Of a stretch of 8,144 nt of DNA, positions 7,305 to 8,144 are shown in pieces (position 1 is the first letter of the stretch; each line of letters opens with the position of its first letter). Under the pieces are notes generated by a model. It saw nothing but the letters and a program-made list of their open reading frames with translations. It had not been told where the DNA came from and did no database searches. The position numbers and the translations under genes were made by a program. The stretch spans positions 1-8,144 of the forward strand of contig CABQAB010000085.1 in assembly GCA_902461985.1 (NCBI GenBank), in the 5' to 3' direction. Origin of the DNA: an uncultured Bacteroidales bacterium (lineage in GTDB: Bacteria > Bacteroidota > Bacteroidia > Bacteroidales > UBA932).

Positions 7305-7919
7305 TTATTTGGTATACAGACGCATGTACACGGTCCGCAATATTTCTTCCTTTCGTTTCACAAGAAAATCGTCGATCTGGCTGTCGCTCATCTTGAGCAC
7401 CTTCTTCATGGGGGGGATGCCGAGGAAGGCGGACACGTTCAGCGAGATGACCGTGTAGAGCAACTGTACCAGGTCCACCTCGTTGATGCCGCCTTCCTTC
7501 TCCCAGCGGGACATTCTCTCTGCGTGGCGGGCAAGTTCCGTCATGACGATATTCTCGAACTTCCTTTTGTATTTTTCGAGCATCTCAGGATTGCTTTCGA
7601 CAACGTTCAGCATCAGAAAAGGGACTCGGCGGTGAGTATTCAGGAAGTCGAAATGGATACTGATAGTCATTGATATGGTTTCCCAAAGTCCCGCATCGGG
7701 AGACATGACACCGGAAATCGCCGAAAACATCGTTTCAATTTCCCTGTCGAGTATCTTCTGAAAAATCTTTTCCTTGCTCCGGAAATAATAATGCAGCATG
7801 GCGTGGGTGACTCCTGCTTTCTCTGCAATTTTCACAGTGGAGGCCGCCGCATACCCCTTGTCAAGGAAAATCTCCTGCGCCGCTTCCAGGATCGCCTGTT
7901 CGGTATTGTTCTCACTCAT
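7305..7919 (-). CDS. TetR/AcrR-family transcriptional repressor, probable local regulator of the efflux operon
   Basis: This 204-residue regulator has an N-terminal helix-turn-helix (about 8-55): ILEAAQEIFLDKGYAAAS, then TVKIAEKAGVTHAMLHYYF, whose recognition helix lies at about 36-46 and leads into the usual YYFRSKEKIF segment. The C-terminal helical domain (about 60-204) has no recognisable ligand motif, as is normal for the family; it should bind an inducer and form the dimer. It is the first gene of the operon, 11 bases ahead of the channel gene, so it is probably self-repressing and derepresses the pump when it binds a substrate or related compound. Its likely DNA target is the palindrome and TTAA-repeat cluster at 7970-8006. 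In E. coli the TetR-type regulator CecR (YbiH) controls ybhGFSR, which makes this a plausible functional counterpart; orthology is not shown. The ATG at 7917-7919 precedes the usual short N-terminal extension. Confidence 0.93.
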   Translation of the reverse strand: MSENNTEQAILEAAQEIFLDKGYAAASTVKIAEKAGVTHAMLHYYFRSKEKIFQKILDREIETMFSAISGVMSPDAGLWETISMTISIHFDFLNTHRRVPFLMLNVVESNPEMLEKYKRKFENIVMTELARHAERMSRWEKEGGINEVDLVQLLYTVISLNVSAFLGIPPMKKVLKMSDSQIDDFLVKRKEEILRTVYMRLYTK

Positions 7920-7969
7920 ATTCTTTCGGTTCTGTCTTTACTATTATCTGATTCTGCTCTCCGCACTAT

Positions 7970-8006
7970 TTGTTAACACAATTATTTAACACTATTGTTA
8001 AACAAT
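7970..8006. promoter_or_regulatory. Putative TetR operator cluster: two palindromes and three TTAA half-sites
   Basis: A perfect 13-base palindrome ATTGTTAAACAAT (7994-8006, single central A) and a perfect 8-base palindrome TGTTAACA (7971-7978) lie in the leader of the regulator gene. Between them a related half-site TTTAACAC occurs (7985-7992). The three GTTAA/TTTAA units begin at 7972, 7985 and 7997, a spacing of 13 and 12 bases. The right-hand palindrome falls where transcription should begin for the promoter at 8011-8040, so a dimer bound there would block initiation or escape. This matches the usual placement of TetR-family operators. Binding by the adjacent regulator is inferred. AT-rich DNA gives short palindromes by chance, which limits certainty. 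Confidence 0.5.
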
Positions 8007-8010
8007 GCTG

Positions 8011-8040
8011 CAAATATAGGAATAAATTATGACCATACAA
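8011..8040 (-). promoter_or_regulatory. Bacteroidetes-type promoter for the regulator-efflux operon
   Basis: Read on the minus strand, TATATTTG (8018-8011) is an exact match to the Bacteroidetes -7 consensus TAnnTTTG. A TTG (8040-8038) sits 19 bases upstream as the -33 element, with AT-rich DNA beyond it. Transcription would start near 8003-8006, giving a leader of about 85 bases before the regulator ATG. I see no comparable promoter inside the operon, so this one probably drives all seven genes. Confidence 0.65.
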
Positions 8041-8094
8041 TAAAAATTATCGCAATATTTGATTTTCCGTTGAGACTGAGGAAACAATGCGGAG

Positions 8095-8129
8095 GAACGG
8101 AGACGCCGGACTGGACTCCGTTCAGTCCG
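8095..8129. other. Two overlapping, mutually exclusive hairpins at the right edge
   Basis: GAACGGAG (8095-8102) pairs perfectly with CTCCGTTC (8116-8123) around a 13-base loop. CGGACTG (8107-8113) pairs perfectly with CAGTCCG (8123-8129) around a 9-base loop. The two stems share sequence, so only one can form at a time. The region is GC-rich compared with the AT-rich promoter next to it. On the minus strand one frame enters from the edge and stops at TGA (8126-8124), so this could be the end of a gene plus its terminator, but no T-run follows. On the plus strand an ATG at 8087-8089 opens 19 codons to the edge. No gene is assigned. Confidence 0.3.
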
Positions 8130-8144
8130 CATACCCCTCCGGGG

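Noticed and set aside
8087..8144. Start of a plus-strand gene at the ATG at 8087-8089
   Set aside because: Only 19 codons are visible before the edge, with no promoter or recognisable sequence, and the stretch is dominated by hairpin arms.
1..8144. CRISPR arrays, tRNA or rRNA genes, insertion sequences, integrase genes or attachment sites
   Set aside because: I found no regularly spaced repeats, structured RNA gene signatures, transposase or integrase motifs, or flanking repeats. The window is almost entirely filled by the eight genes described.

Overview
The window looks like a chromosomal segment from a Bacteroidota genome, most likely Bacteroidales. The reasons are a Bacteroidetes-type promoter (TAnnTTTG at -7, TTG at -33) before the first gene, start codons that mostly lack Shine-Dalgarno sequences, lipoprotein signals on an adaptor protein and on a secreted sugar epimerase, and a roughly balanced base composition with an AT-rich intergenic region. 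The genus cannot be fixed from this sequence alone. All seven complete genes and the one partial gene lie on the minus strand.

Main block (1057-7919, read right to left): one tightly packed operon. The order is a TetR/AcrR-type repressor (7305-7919), a TolC-family outer-membrane channel (6037-7293), an HlyD/YbhG-type lipoprotein adaptor (5073-5966), two ABC ATPases (4117-5073 and 3350-4087), and two ABC-2 permeases (2245-3348 and 1057-2232). This is the gene set of the Escherichia coli YbhG-YbhF-YbhS-YbhR exporter with its TetR regulator CecR, plus a dedicated outer-membrane channel. The two-domain ATPase YbhF is split here into two genes. Together the products would form a trans-envelope efflux pump: an ATPase heterodimer drives a permease heterodimer in the inner membrane, the adaptor spans the periplasm, and the TolC-like protein opens to the outside. 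The substrate cannot be read from the sequence. The known relatives suggest drugs or other toxic small molecules, sensed by the TetR protein.

Control region (7920-8144): a promoter at 8011-8040, followed by a cluster of TTAA-centred repeats and palindromes (7970-8006) at and just after the expected transcription start. This is where an autoregulating TetR repressor would be expected to bind. The last 60 bases hold two overlapping, mutually exclusive hairpins and no recognisable gene.

Left end (1-1056): after a 186-base gap containing a hairpin comes the 5' part of a GalM-family aldose 1-epimerase lipoprotein that runs off the window. It keeps both catalytic histidines but has Ser-Ala in place of the usual Asp-His pair.

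The system is a recognisable exporter type, not a wholly new one. The most informative details are: (i) the two ATPases have complementary defects that fall in the same ATP site, (ii) one permease carries an Ala/Gly/Ser/Pro-rich insertion in its periplasmic domain, (iii) the putative operator cluster, and (iv) the altered active site of the epimerase.
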